From Pigmentiphaga sp. (lineage in GTDB: Bacteria; Pseudomonadota; Gammaproteobacteria; Burkholderiales; Burkholderiaceae_B), in assembly GCA_023228945.1 (NCBI GenBank), contig JALOAI010000005.1:124001-188000 (forward strand): 64,000 nt of DNA, given 5' to 3'. The translations under genes and the position numbers were made by a program. Below the pieces are notes generated by a model, which saw nothing but the letters and a program-made list of their open reading frames with translations, had not been told where the DNA came from and made no database searches. This document shows positions 35,763 through 45,754 of the stretch, piece by piece; within the stretch, counting starts at the first letter, position 1, and every line of letters starts with the position of its first letter.

Positions 35763-36632
35763 TCAGCCGCGGCGTGAACCGCGGGTCATGAACAAAAGCC
35801 GCTCGAACAGATGCACGTCTTGCTCGTTCTTGAGCAGGGCGCCGTGCAGCGGCGGAATCGCGGCGTCGTTGTCGCGGCTGTGCAGCGCTTCGGGCGGAAT
35901 GTCTTCGGCCAGCAGGAGCTTGAGCCAGTCGAGCAGTTCGGAGGTGGAGGGCTTTTTCTTCAGGCCGGGAATCTCGCGCATGCGCAGGAAGGCATCGAGC
36001 GCCGCCGAGAGCAGTTCCTGCTTGAGATTGGGGTAGTGGACGTCGACGATCTGCGCCAGGGTGTCGCGGTCGGGAAACTGGATGTAGTGGAAGAAGCAGC
36101 GGCGCAGGAAGGCGTCGGGCAGATCCTTCTCGTTGTTGGAGGTGATGATCACCAACGGCCGGTGGCGGGCGCTGATGGTTTCGCGGGTTTCGTACACATG
36201 GAATTCCATGCGATCGAGCTCGCGCAGCAGATCGTTGGGAAATTCGATATCGGCCTTGTCGATCTCGTCGATCAGCAGCACCACGGGCTCATCGGCGGTA
36301 AAGGCCTGCCACAGCACGCCCTGCACGATGTAATTGCGGATGTCGCGGACTTTTTCGTCGCCCAGTTGCGAGTCGCGCAGGCGCGATACCGCATCGTACT
36401 CGTACAGGCCCTGGTGCGCCTTGGTGGTGGACTTGATGTGCCACTGCAGCAGCGGCCGGCCCAGCGAGGCCGCGACTTCTTCGGCCAGCATGGTTTTGCC
36501 GGTGCCGGGCTCGCCCTTGACGAGCAGCGGGCGCTGCAGCGTGAGCGCGGCATTGACCGCCAGGGTGAGATCTTGGGTGGCAACGTAGCGATCGGTGCCG
36601 GCAAAGCGCTGGGGGTTGGTGGAAGCAGTCAT
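35763..36632 (-). CDS. MoxR-family AAA+ ATPase
   Basis: A 289-residue AAA+ protein with Walker A GEPGTGKT (40-47), Walker B LLIDEIDKA and a sensor-1 region ITSNNEKDLPDAFLRRC. Its length and pattern match MoxR-type chaperone ATPases. It is first in a two-gene operon with the CoxE-type VWA protein and probably works with it in maturing a target complex. The ATG at 36632 (MTASTNPQRF) is chosen; longer in-frame starts would run over the promoter region of the divergent CBS gene. The upstream 186 bp contain a 17-bp tandem duplication. Confidence 0.9.
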   Translation of the reverse strand: MTASTNPQRFAGTDRYVATQDLTLAVNAALTLQRPLLVKGEPGTGKTMLAEEVAASLGRPLLQWHIKSTTKAHQGLYEYDAVSRLRDSQLGDEKVRDIRNYIVQGVLWQAFTADEPVVLLIDEIDKADIEFPNDLLRELDRMEFHVYETRETISARHRPLVIITSNNEKDLPDAFLRRCFFHYIQFPDRDTLAQIVDVHYPNLKQELLSAALDAFLRMREIPGLKKKPSTSELLDWLKLLLAEDIPPEALHSRDNDAAIPPLHGALLKNEQDVHLFERLLFMTRGSRRG

Positions 36633-36660
36633 GCGAGTCGGTATCGGGAGATGGCGGCCG

Positions 36661-36694
36661 CCGTGGGCCTGGAATGCCCGTGGGCCTGGAATGC
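36661..36694. repeat. 17-bp perfect tandem duplication
   Basis: CCGTGGGCCTGGAATGC occurs twice back to back (36661-36677 and 36678-36694) in the divergent region between the MoxR and CBS genes. It is a simple local duplication that could vary between strains. Confidence 0.9.
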
Positions 36695-36818
36695 GTAAAC
36701 GCTTAGGATACCGCACCCCGGGTCGCCGGGGGGCGGGGGCGGCCGCCGGCGCAGTACCCGCGCGTTGCGGGTAGAATGTGCCATCGAATGTCGTTGGTGT
36801 CCGCAGGAGGTCCGAGCT

Positions 36819-37250
36819 ATGAGTACCGTTGCCGATATTCTCAAGGCCAAAGGCAATACCGTCGTCCACCAGATCCGGCCCGACTCTTCGGTGCTGGAAG
36901 CCATGCGCAGCATGGCTCTGCACGGCATTGGCGCGCTGCTGGTCCGCGACGACGAGCGCATCGTCGGCATCATCACCGAGCGCGATTATGCGCGCAAGGT
37001 CTTGCTGCACGGGCGCGCCTCCGAATCCACTCCCGTGAGCGACATCATGACGCCGGGCGTCATGTACGTGAGTCCCGAAGACGACAGCATGTCGTGCATG
37101 GCTCTCATGACCGAACGCCGCATGCGCCATCTCCCCGTGATGGAAGGTCCGCGGCTGGTGGGTCTCATCTCCATCGGCGATCTCGTCAAAGACATCATCG
37201 ACGAGCAGCAGTTCATCATCGATCAGCTCGAGCGCTACATCGCCGGATAA
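36819..37250 (+). CDS. CBS domain-pair protein
   Basis: A 143-residue protein made of two CBS motifs. The first is around residues 8-65 (ALLVRDDERIVGIITERDYARKV), the second around 75-135 (RHLPVMEGPRLVGLISIGDLVKD). The pair forms one Bateman module, which binds adenine nucleotides and normally senses energy state. It stands alone, so any effector partner must be elsewhere. AGGAGG lies 8 nt before the ATG at 36819. A TAGAAT hexamer (36772-36777) beside a TACCCGC/GCGGGTA hairpin (36755-36773) could be the -10. Confidence 0.9.
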   Translation: MSTVADILKAKGNTVVHQIRPDSSVLEAMRSMALHGIGALLVRDDERIVGIITERDYARKVLLHGRASESTPVSDIMTPGVMYVSPEDDSMSCMALMTERRMRHLPVMEGPRLVGLISIGDLVKDIIDEQQFIIDQLERYIAG

Positions 37251-37283
37251 TCCCGGCGCTTGCCTTGTCCGGTGGCTGTATCC

Positions 37284-37318
37284 GAAGCCGGCGTGGCGAT
37301 CATCGCCGCGCCGGCTTC
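37284..37318. terminator. Bidirectional terminator hairpin between CBS and amidase genes
   Basis: GAAGCCGGCG pairs with CGCCGGCTTC as a perfect 10-bp stem. The loop itself contains the smaller hairpin GGCGA-TCA-TCGCC. It sits between converging genes. The tail is TTC-rich rather than a clean T-run. Confidence 0.75.
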
Positions 37319-37365
37319 TTCAATGTGCAAGGAGCCTGGCGTGTCGCGGCAGGCCTGGGGAACGC

Positions 37366-38235
37366 TCAATAAGACTTGCCGCCTGCAGGTTCGGCCCATC
37401 GTTCCTCGCCGGGCCGCAGTGGGTCGGCGCCCAGCACGCCCAACAGCACCGCGGCCGTCCCCGCGTCGGGATCACCTTCGGCCAGTTCGGGCCGCCAATG
37501 CATCTGGAAGGCGCGCAGCGCCGCGCGCGTGGCGGGGTCCAGCAAACCATGCCGCGGTACGTCGTAGCCAACTTCGGCGAGCCGGGCCTGATACCACGCC
37601 ACCGAGGGCAGGGGACGGTTCGCCAGTCGGTCCTGCCATGCCGCCACCACGCCGGGATCGTACCAGCGCCCGAGCCCTTCGTCGGCCAGTCGTCGCCACG
37701 GAAACGCGGGGCCGGGATCCTGTTTGCGTTGCGGTGCGACGTCGCTGTGGCCCACGATGTTCTCGGGCTTGACTTCATGACGTTGGGCCACGTCGCGAAC
37801 GAGCTGGATCACCGTCTCGATCTGGGCGGGCGCATAGGGCTTCCAGCGGCCGGGATCGTCGGGCGCGGCCCCGGGATGGAAGGGCTGGTGCACGATCTCG
37901 ATGCCGATCGAGCTGGCGTTGAGCCAGGTGCGGCCGCGCCATTGGCTGACGCCGGCATGCCAGGCGCGGCGGTTCTCATCCACCAATTGATACACGCGGG
38001 GTGGATCGCCATCGGTCACCAGGTAGTGGGCACTGACCTCGCCCCGGCTCAGCAATTGCAGCGAGCGTGGGGTGGCGCTGTTGGTGTAATGCAAAACGAT
38101 GAACTCGACCCGGCTGTTCTGCCCGGTGGCGGTGATCGAACGATCGATTTCCAGGCCGCCGGGACCGGTGGCACAGGCGGCGAGACCGGCAAGAGCGAGC
38201 GGAGCCAGCAGGCGCGGCAAGAAGCGGGAGTTCAT
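37366..38235 (-). CDS. Lipoprotein N-acetylmuramoyl-L-alanine amidase (AmiD-like)
   Basis: A 289-residue outer-membrane or periplasmic lipoprotein. The signal peptide ends in the lipobox LAGLAAC. An amidase_2 domain follows, with the zinc ligands in VLHYTNS, a catalytic Glu in SIGIEIVH, and a GHSDVAPQRKQDPG motif. The C-terminal PG_binding_1 domain (about 205-260) anchors it to peptidoglycan. By family it cuts the amide bond between MurNAc and the stem peptide during wall recycling. Its ATG overlaps the stop of the sensor-kinase gene (ATGA), so it belongs to the operon of the two-component system, which is unusual. Confidence 0.92.
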   Translation of the reverse strand: MNSRFLPRLLAPLALAGLAACATGPGGLEIDRSITATGQNSRVEFIVLHYTNSATPRSLQLLSRGEVSAHYLVTDGDPPRVYQLVDENRRAWHAGVSQWRGRTWLNASSIGIEIVHQPFHPGAAPDDPGRWKPYAPAQIETVIQLVRDVAQRHEVKPENIVGHSDVAPQRKQDPGPAFPWRRLADEGLGRWYDPGVVAAWQDRLANRPLPSVAWYQARLAEVGYDVPRHGLLDPATRAALRAFQMHWRPELAEGDPDAGTAAVLLGVLGADPLRPGEERWAEPAGGKSY

Positions 38236-39692
38236 GATGGATGGGCGGCGGGAGCGTGGAGGGCGAGTTGCAGGCGGACCCGGGTGCCCGGGATCCCTGC
38301 GGCGTTGAGGAGCGGACTATCGTGGATTTGCAAGGTGCCGCCGTGGCGCATGGCGATCTCGCGCGCGATGGCCAGACCCAGGCCGCTGCCTTCGGCGGTG
38401 TTGCCCAGCACGCGATAGAAGCGATCGAACACCCGGTCGCGGTCTTCCTTCGAGATGCCGCAGCCGGAATCATCGATCTCCAGAAAAGCTTGGTGCCGCG
38501 CAAGGTCGGTGCCGACCCTGACGGTGACCGTGCCGTTTGCCAGCGTATAGCGTAGGGCGTTGTCGATCAGGTTTTGTACCAATTCGCCCAGCAGGGTGGC
38601 ATCGCCGCGCACCCAGATCGCGTGGTCCGGGGCCTCCAGGCCGAGATCCAGGCCTCGATCGAGGGCGTCGTCGATCCGCGCCAGCGTTTGCTCGCGTGCG
38701 AGATCGGCGAGGTCGACGGGGGCGGGCGGCCGATTGGCCGCCTCGGCGCGCGCCATGACCAGCAACTGATTGACCACGTGGGTGGCGCGTCCGGAACTGG
38801 CTACCAAGTGGCGCAGCGAGCGCTGGACGTCGTCGGGATCGCGGGTGCGCAGCGCCAGTTCGGCCTGGGTGCGCAGCCCCGCCAACGGTGTCTTCAGTTG
38901 ATGCGCGGCGTCGGCCACGAAGCGCCGCTGGGCCTCGATGTCGGCGGCCAGGCGGTCGAGCAGGTGGTTCATGCCACGCACCAGGGGCAGGATCTCGCTG
39001 GGCACCTCCTGCGTGGCAATGGGCGAGAGATCGTCGGGCGCGCGCTGGCGCAGGCGCGCCTGCAGCGTATTGAGCGGGCGGATGCCGCGCGAGAGACCGA
39101 ACCACACCAGCAAGACGGCGAGAGCGAGGATGGCCACTTGCGGAATCACCACGGTGCGTACGATGTGGTTGGCGAGCTGGCCGCGTTTTTCGAGGGTTTC
39201 CGCCACTTGCACCAGCCAGGGAACACCGCCTTCGGTACGCAGGTCGAGCCAGGTATAGGCGGCGCGCACCGGAAAGCCTCGCACCTGGGTATCGTGGTAC
39301 TGGATGACGCCCGGCAGCGGCCGGTCGGCGTTGGGCGGCAGCGGCAACTCGCGGTCGCCGCTGAGGACTTTGCCGCCTTCGCCGCGAACCACGTAGAACA
39401 TGGTGTCGGATTCGTCGCCGCGCAGCAGCGCCTGGGTGGCGCTGGACAATGTCAGCGCGGCCGGATCGGGCAGCAGCCGGACTTCCTGGGTCAACAGAGT
39501 GAGGGTGCTGGCCAGCGCCCGATCGTAAGGGGAGTCGGCGCTGTCGCGCGCCCCGACGTAAGTCACGGCGATGGCGAGCGGCCACAGCAGCAGCACCGGT
39601 AGCAGCAGCCAGGTGAGGATCTCCCCGAAAAGCGAGCGTCTGCGCTGCCGCAGCCAGCGCAGGGCGGCCAGACGCGGATGCTTTCGGTTCAT
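38232..39692 (-). CDS. Sensor histidine kinase (TctE-like)
   Basis: A 486-residue membrane kinase. Transmembrane helices lie at about 23-45 and 181-200, with a periplasmic sensor domain between them. A HAMP region follows, then the H-box with His264 in AAHQLKTPL and the ATP-binding N, G1 and G2 boxes (NLIDNALRYT, DDSGCGI, GSGLGLAIA). By pattern it falls in the TctE/QseC-like group, which often controls carboxylate uptake. It lies 10 bp after the response-regulator gene and is coupled to the amidase gene. The signal is unknown. Confidence 0.9.
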   Translation of the reverse strand: MNRKHPRLAALRWLRQRRRSLFGEILTWLLLPVLLLWPLAIAVTYVGARDSADSPYDRALASTLTLLTQEVRLLPDPAALTLSSATQALLRGDESDTMFYVVRGEGGKVLSGDRELPLPPNADRPLPGVIQYHDTQVRGFPVRAAYTWLDLRTEGGVPWLVQVAETLEKRGQLANHIVRTVVIPQVAILALAVLLVWFGLSRGIRPLNTLQARLRQRAPDDLSPIATQEVPSEILPLVRGMNHLLDRLAADIEAQRRFVADAAHQLKTPLAGLRTQAELALRTRDPDDVQRSLRHLVASSGRATHVVNQLLVMARAEAANRPPAPVDLADLAREQTLARIDDALDRGLDLGLEAPDHAIWVRGDATLLGELVQNLIDNALRYTLANGTVTVRVGTDLARHQAFLEIDDSGCGISKEDRDRVFDRFYRVLGNTAEGSGLGLAIAREIAMRHGGTLQIHDSPLLNAAGIPGTRVRLQLALHAPAAHPS

Positions 39693-39702
39693 GGCTCCGC
39701 GC

Positions 39703-40386
39703 CTACGCGCCCGCCTCGGCTTCAGGGGGCGCCAGGCAATAGCCCAGCCCGCGCACGGTGAGGATGCGAACGCCGCCAGGTTCCAGTTTTTTGCGCAGGC
39801 GGTGAATATAGACTTCGATGGCGTTGGTGCTGACTTCTTCGCCCCAGGCGCACAGGCGCTCCACCAACTGCGCCTTGCTGATCATGCGGCCGTTGTGCGT
39901 GAGCAGGATTTCGAGCAGGCCGAGTTCGCGCGCGGAAAGATCGAGCATGGTCTGGTCGAGCATGGCCACGCGGCCCACTTGGTCGAAGCTCAACCGGCCA
40001 TGGCGCAGCAGGGTGGCGGCATGGCCCGCGCCGCGCCGGGTGAGGGCGCGCACCCGGGCCTCGAGCTCGGACAAGGAAAACGGCTTGGCCATGTAGTCGT
40101 CGGCGCCGAGGTCGAGGCCTTGCACGCGCTGCTCGATGCTGTCGGCCGCGGTGAGGATGAGCACGGGCATGCCGTCGCCGCGGGCGCGCAGGCGCCGCAA
40201 GACTTCGAGCCCGCCGATTCCGGGCAGGCCGAGATCGAGAATGAGGAGGTCGAACGAACGGCTGGCGAGGGCGAGGTCGGCATCGGCGCCGTCGTGTACG
40301 GTATCGACGGTGTAGCCGCTCTGGCGCAACGACCGGGAAAGACCATCGGCCAGAACGCTATCGTCTTCGGCAATGAGGAGGTGCAT
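39703..40386 (-). CDS. OmpR-family response regulator (TctD-like)
   Basis: A 227-residue regulator. The receiver domain has the acidic pair Asp8-Asp9, phospho-acceptor Asp51 and Lys101, and the C-terminal winged-helix DNA-binding domain ends VRGLGYCLAPP. The start ATG at 40386 (MHLLIAEDD) is clearly the true one; the longer frame has no family match. It is first in the operon regulator-kinase-amidase and is divergent from recA. The target genes are unknown; autoregulation of the operon is common in this group. Confidence 0.92.
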   Translation of the reverse strand: MHLLIAEDDSVLADGLSRSLRQSGYTVDTVHDGADADLALASRSFDLLILDLGLPGIGGLEVLRRLRARGDGMPVLILTAADSIEQRVQGLDLGADDYMAKPFSLSELEARVRALTRRGAGHAATLLRHGRLSFDQVGRVAMLDQTMLDLSARELGLLEILLTHNGRMISKAQLVERLCAWGEEVSTNAIEVYIHRLRKKLEPGGVRILTVRGLGYCLAPPEAEAGA

Positions 40387-40445
40387 GGTGCGGATTGTAG
40401 CGCTGGCAGCCAAACGGGGCGCGGCGACAGCCATGTTGCCACCGC

Positions 40446-40475
40446 TTGTCATACTGTTCATCTATACAGTATAGT
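40446..40475 (+). promoter_or_regulatory. recA promoter with LexA (SOS) box
   Basis: TTGTCA (40446-40451) and TATAGT (40470-40475) are separated by 18 bp. The spacer is exactly filled by TACTGTTCATCTATACAGTA (40452-40471), which has the LexA signature CTGT-N8-ACAG. Bound LexA would block this promoter until SOS induction. It lies about 150 bp upstream of the recA ATG. Confidence 0.9.
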
Positions 40476-40624
40476 GTTGGTGCCATAATGATTGTGTGCC
40501 GATTATCGAGCCCTCTACCGGCAAGGCGGCGGCCCTGGTTTTCGGGGCCGGGATTTTCCCGGTATCGGCGGGTGGGCTCCGGCTGCCATGGCCCGCATGC
40601 AAGCCAAACTTTTCAAGGATTTTC

Positions 40625-41701
<1,077 letters not shown>

Positions 41702-41755
41702 CTCATCGGGCTGGGCCCGGCCGCATTCACGCTGGCCGGGCACCTCTGGCGCTTC

Positions 41756-42253
41756 GTGTCGTTCCGAACCCCTTCACTCATGGCGCGCGCCGTCGGCTTC
41801 CTGGCACGGCGCGATCATAGCCCGCAAGAGCTGGCCCGCAAGCTGGGCCGCCACTCCACCGACGCCGCCGAAATCGAACAGGTAATCGCGCGGCTGCAAG
41901 CGCAGGGGCTGCTGTCCGAAGCCAGCTTCGCCAGCAGCCTGGTGCGCCGGCGGGCGCCGGGCAAGGGCACCGCCCGCGTGCTGCAAGAGCTCCGGCAGCA
42001 TGGCGTCTCGGCCGCCGCCCTCGAAGAAGCCCGCGAAACCCTCGCCAACACCGAAACCGAACGGGCCCAAGAGGCCTGGCAAAAGCGATTCGGCCAACCC
42101 GCCGCCACGCCGCAGGACCGCCTGAAGCAGATGCGCTTCCTGGCGGGGCGGGGGTTTGGGCATGATGTTATTCGGCGGGTGGTGCCGGCGGCCGCTGCGC
42201 CGGAGTCCGATGACGATGAGGCCTGGCCGGGCGGATCCCAAGACGCCGGCTAG
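41756..42253 (+). CDS. recX: RecA regulatory protein RecX
   Basis: A 165-residue protein built of three-helix repeats, recognised by the pattern ARAVGFLARRDHSPQELARKL and a C-terminal RFLAGRGFGHDVIRRV. RecX binds RecA filaments and limits their growth. It lies 54 bp downstream of recA and is probably co-transcribed. The start is uncertain: GTG 41756 (MSFRTPSL) gives a few residues before the conserved region, and ATG 41780 would begin inside it. Confidence 0.92.
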   Translation: MSFRTPSLMARAVGFLARRDHSPQELARKLGRHSTDAAEIEQVIARLQAQGLLSEASFASSLVRRRAPGKGTARVLQELRQHGVSAAALEEARETLANTETERAQEAWQKRFGQPAATPQDRLKQMRFLAGRGFGHDVIRRVVPAAAAPESDDDEAWPGGSQDAG

Positions 42254-42276
42254 TGGGCCGCTGCCTGATTTTGGCC

Positions 42277-42294
42277 GGCCGGCTTGGGCCGGCC
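42277..42294. terminator. Hairpin between recX and the ETF-QO gene
   Basis: GGCCGGC-TTGG-GCCGGCC is a perfect 7-bp stem between two converging genes. There is no T-run, so intrinsic termination is uncertain. Confidence 0.35.
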
Positions 42295-42332
42295 CCTAAG
42301 GATGGCTAGCGTTGCCTGCCAGGATTTCTGGC

Positions 42333-43985
42333 TTACAGCCCCGTATACACAGGCCCCTCGCCACCCTGCGGCGCCACCCACACGATATTCTGCGTGGGAT
42401 CTTTAATGTCGCAGGTTTTGCAATGCACGCAGTTTTGCGCGTTGATCTGCAGGCGGTCGGCGCCGTTGTCGTCTTTCACGAACTCATACACCGCCGCGGG
42501 GCAATAGCGGGCCTCGGGGCCGCCAAAGCGCGCGAGGTTGATTTCCACCGGCACGGTGGGGTCTTTGAGCGTGAGGTGGATGGGCTGGTCTTCTTCGTGG
42601 TTGGTGTTCGACAAAAACACCGAACTCAGGCGATCGAAAGTGAGCTTGCCGTCGGGCTTGGGGTAGTCGATACGCGCACACGACACCGCGGGCTGCAGGC
42701 ATTCATGGTCGGCCTTGGTGCGATGCAGCGTCCAGGGTATCTTGCCGCGCAGCAGCCATTGCTCGACGCCGGTCATCAGCACCGCCACGGTCTGGCCCTT
42801 TTTGAACCACTGCTTGAAGTTGCGCGCCTTGTGCAGCTCTTCGTGCAACCAGGAGCGTTCGAAGGCCGCCGGATAGGCGCTGAGTTCGTCGTGCTGGCGA
42901 TCGGCCACCAGGGCGTCGAAGGCGGCTTCGGCCGCCATCATGCCCGACTTGAGCGCGGCATGGCTGCCCTTGATGCGCGAGGCATTGAGGAAGCCGGCCT
43001 CGCAGCCCACCAGCACGCCGCCGGGGAAGGTGAGCTTGGGCAGCGACAGCAGGCCGCCGGCCGTGATGGCGCGGGCGCCGTAACCGATGCGCTTGCCGCC
43101 TTCGAAGGTGGGGCGGATGGCCGGATGGGTTTTGTAGCGCTGGAACTCTTCGAACGGCGAGAGCCAGGGGTTGGCGTAATCCAGGCCCACCACCATACCC
43201 ACGGCCACGAGGTTTTCGCCGTAGTGGTAGAGGAAGGAGCCGCCGTAGGTGTCGGCGTCGAGCGGCCATCCGGCGGTGTGGATCACCAGGCCGGGCTGGT
43301 GTTTGGCGGGGTCGACCTCCCAGAGCTCCTTGATGCCGATGCCATAGCTTTGCGGATCGCGATCGGCGTCGAGCTTGAAGCGCTGGATCAGTTGGCGGCC
43401 TAGCTGGCCGCGCGAACCCTCGGCAAAAACGGTGTAGCGTGCGTGCAGCTCCATGCCGGGCTGGTATTGCGGGCCAGGCTGGCCGTCGCGGCCCACGCCG
43501 ACGTCGCCGGTGGCCACGCCCCGTACCGCGCCGTTATCGGCATAGAGGACTTCGGCGGCGGCGAAACCGGGGAATATATCCACGCCCACGGCTTCGGCCT
43601 GCTCGCCCAGCCAGCGGGTGACGTTGCCCAGGCTGACGATGTAGTTGCCGTGGTTCTGGAAACAGGGGGGCAGCAGCCAATTGGGCGTGGCCTGCGCCTT
43701 ATGCTTGGTGAGGAACAAGAATTTATCTTCTTGTACCGGGGTATCGAGCGGCGCGCCTTTTTCCTTCCAGTCGGGGATCAATTCGGTGAGCGCGCGTGGG
43801 TCCATCACGGCGCCCGACAAGATATGGGCGCCGATCTCGCCGCCTTTGTCGAGCACGCAAACGCTGATCTCGCGATTTTTATCGGCGGCGAGTTGCTTGA
43901 GGCGGATTGCCGTGGCCAGCCCGGCGGGACCGCCGCCAACCACGACCACGTCGTACTCCATCGCCTCGCGTTCGGGCTGGGACAT
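42333..43985 (-). CDS. Electron transfer flavoprotein-ubiquinone oxidoreductase
   Basis: A 550-residue membrane-associated FAD/4Fe-4S enzyme that passes electrons from reduced ETF to quinone, linking acyl-CoA dehydrogenases to respiration. The N-terminal dinucleotide fold is VVVVGGGPAGLATAIRL. Four Cys that bind the iron-sulphur cluster are at 495, 519, 522 and 525 (YCPAAVYEF and NCVHCKTCDIKDP). The length is typical. GGAG precedes the ATG at 43985. It is divergent from the 3-oxoacid CoA-transferase genes and would serve the acyl-CoA dehydrogenase pair encoded in the catabolic island. Confidence 0.96.
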   Translation of the reverse strand: MSQPEREAMEYDVVVVGGGPAGLATAIRLKQLAADKNREISVCVLDKGGEIGAHILSGAVMDPRALTELIPDWKEKGAPLDTPVQEDKFLFLTKHKAQATPNWLLPPCFQNHGNYIVSLGNVTRWLGEQAEAVGVDIFPGFAAAEVLYADNGAVRGVATGDVGVGRDGQPGPQYQPGMELHARYTVFAEGSRGQLGRQLIQRFKLDADRDPQSYGIGIKELWEVDPAKHQPGLVIHTAGWPLDADTYGGSFLYHYGENLVAVGMVVGLDYANPWLSPFEEFQRYKTHPAIRPTFEGGKRIGYGARAITAGGLLSLPKLTFPGGVLVGCEAGFLNASRIKGSHAALKSGMMAAEAAFDALVADRQHDELSAYPAAFERSWLHEELHKARNFKQWFKKGQTVAVLMTGVEQWLLRGKIPWTLHRTKADHECLQPAVSCARIDYPKPDGKLTFDRLSSVFLSNTNHEEDQPIHLTLKDPTVPVEINLARFGGPEARYCPAAVYEFVKDDNGADRLQINAQNCVHCKTCDIKDPTQNIVWVAPQGGEGPVYTGL

Positions 43986-44129
43986 GGAAAACTCCTGGTT
44001 TTTGTCAAGGGACGCGCGCGCGAGACGCGCGGTCTGTTTATCTATCTGAGAGAAAGCTGCCCTGATTGTATTGCACCCGTCCTGGCAAAGACACCGCCGT
44101 GAACGCTGGTCTACAATGACGCGGCGTCA

Positions 44130-44159
44130 GGTCGCCAAGCGACCCTTTGCCGTTTTTTT
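44130..44159 (+). terminator. Hairpin plus T-run in the leader of the CoA-transferase operon
   Basis: GGTCGC-CAA-GCGACC (44130-44144) is followed after 8 nt by seven T (44153-44159), just 13 bp before the scoA ATG. It may be a leader attenuator or chance. A TACAAT hexamer at 44112-44117 could be the promoter -10. Confidence 0.35.
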
Positions 44160-44172
44160 CCAGGATCCCAAC

Positions 44173-44871
44173 ATGAATAAAGTGTTTGGCAGTGCCCGAG
44201 AAGCGCTGGAAGGCATCGTCGCCGACGGCCAGACCATCGCCGTCGGTGGCTTCGGCCTGTGCGGTATTCCCGAAACGCTGATCACCGCTTTGCGCGATTC
44301 CGGCGTTAAAAACCTCACCTGCATCAGCAACAACGCCGGCGTCGATGGCGCCGGCCTGGGTTTGTTGCTCACCACTCGCCAGATCCGCAAGATGATCGCG
44401 TCCTACGTGGGTGAAAACAAAGAATTCGCGCGCCAATACCTGGCCGGCGAACTCGAGCTCGAGTTCACGCCGCAGGGCACGCTGGCCGAGAAGCTGCGCG
44501 CCGGCGGCGCCGGCATCCCGGCCTTCTTCACGCCCACGGGCGTGGGCACCATCGTGTCGGACGGCAAGGAAATCCGCGAGTTCGATGGCAAGGAATACGT
44601 CATGGAGCGTTCGCTGGTGGCCGATGTGGCCCTGGTGCATGCGCATACCGCCGATCGCAGCGGCAACCTGATCTTCCGCAAAACGGCGCGCAACTTCAAC
44701 CCCAATGCGGCCATGGCCGGCAAGATCACCGTGGTCGAAGTCGAGAACCTGGTCGACACCGGTTCGCTCGACCCCGACAGCATCCACCTGCCGGGTATTT
44801 ACGTGCACCGTATCGTGCACAACCCCAACCCGAGCAAGCCCATCGAACAACGCACTACGCGTCCGGCCTAA
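44173..44871 (+). CDS. scoA: 3-oxoacid CoA-transferase subunit A
   Basis: A 232-residue alpha subunit of the succinyl-CoA:3-ketoacid CoA-transferase type. It begins MNKVFGSAREALEGIV and carries the family's GGFGLCGIPETLI and SNNAGVDGAGLGLLL segments. With subunit B it moves CoA from succinyl-CoA to acetoacetate and similar oxoacids. ATG 44173 is the conserved start; the longer frame overlaps the hairpin leader. It lies 10 bp upstream of subunit B. Confidence 0.95.
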   Translation: MNKVFGSAREALEGIVADGQTIAVGGFGLCGIPETLITALRDSGVKNLTCISNNAGVDGAGLGLLLTTRQIRKMIASYVGENKEFARQYLAGELELEFTPQGTLAEKLRAGGAGIPAFFTPTGVGTIVSDGKEIREFDGKEYVMERSLVADVALVHAHTADRSGNLIFRKTARNFNPNAAMAGKITVVEVENLVDTGSLDPDSIHLPGIYVHRIVHNPNPSKPIEQRTTRPA

Positions 44872-44881
44872 GGAGAACGAT

Positions 44882-45541
44882 ATGCCCTGGAATCGTGACG
44901 AAATGGCGGCGCGCGCCGCCAAGGAACTGCAAGACGGCTTCTACGTCAACCTCGGCATCGGCATGCCCACGGCGGTGGCCAACCACGTGCCGCCCGGCGT
45001 CGAGGTCTGGCTGCAGTCCGAGAACGGCCTGCTCGGCATCGGGCCCTTTCCCACCGAAGACGAAGTCGACGCCGATCTCATCAACGCCGGCAAGCAAACC
45101 GTCACCACGCTGCCCGGATCGTCGATTTTCTCGTCGGCCGATTCGTTCGCCATGATCCGCGGCGGCAAGATCAATCTCGCCATCCTCGGCGCCATGCAGG
45201 TGGCCGAAAACGGCGACCTCGCCAACTGGATGATCCCGGGCAAAATGGTCAAGGGCATGGGCGGTGCGATGGATCTGGTGGCCGGCGTGGGCCGCGTCAT
45301 CATCCTGATGGAGCATGTCGCCCGTACCAAGGATGGCAAGACCGAGCCCAAGATCCTGCCGGAATGCACGCTGCCGCTTACCGGCAAAGGCGTGGTCGAC
45401 CGCATCATCACCGATCTTGCCGTGATCGACGTCACCCCCGACGGCCTCAAGCTGGTGGAACTGGCGCCGGGTGTGACGGTCGATGAAGTCGTGGAGAACA
45501 CGGCAGCCAAGCTGGATACCTCGGCGGTGGCCACGGCCTGA
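44882..45541 (+). CDS. scoB: 3-oxoacid CoA-transferase subunit B
   Basis: A 219-residue beta subunit. The active-site Glu47 lies in QSENGLLGIG, where it forms the glutamyl-CoA thioester. GIGMPTAVANHVP and GGAMDLVAG segments are also typical. AAGGAG precedes the ATG at 44882. It pairs with scoA. Ketone-body or oxoacid use feeds acetyl-CoA and fits the glyoxylate-shunt genes at the window start. Confidence 0.95.
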   Translation: MPWNRDEMAARAAKELQDGFYVNLGIGMPTAVANHVPPGVEVWLQSENGLLGIGPFPTEDEVDADLINAGKQTVTTLPGSSIFSSADSFAMIRGGKINLAILGAMQVAENGDLANWMIPGKMVKGMGGAMDLVAGVGRVIILMEHVARTKDGKTEPKILPECTLPLTGKGVVDRIITDLAVIDVTPDGLKLVELAPGVTVDEVVENTAAKLDTSAVATA

Positions 45542-45549
45542 ACCCCGGT

Positions 45550-45570
45550 CCGCCCGTTTTGATCGGGCGG
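45550..45570 (+). terminator. Terminator hairpin after scoB
   Basis: CCGCCCG-TTTTGAT-CGGGCGG is a perfect 7-bp stem 8 bp after the scoB stop, followed by TCTCGTTC. The tail is only moderately T-rich. The remaining 45571-45754 shows no gene. Confidence 0.6.
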
Positions 45571-45754
45571 TCTCGTTCATGCCTGGTTCGCTCCGGGCAT
45601 CCCCCCGCATGGGCCTGCCTTTGGCGGGCCTTGCCGTTTCTGCGGCCCCGACGGTGGCGCCGCCGTCGACGGCGATGTTCCGCCCGGATCGTCCGATGCC
45701 GCGACTCCACGATTCCCATCCCGGGCCGAGGCAGGCTCGCAACCGGATGAAGCG

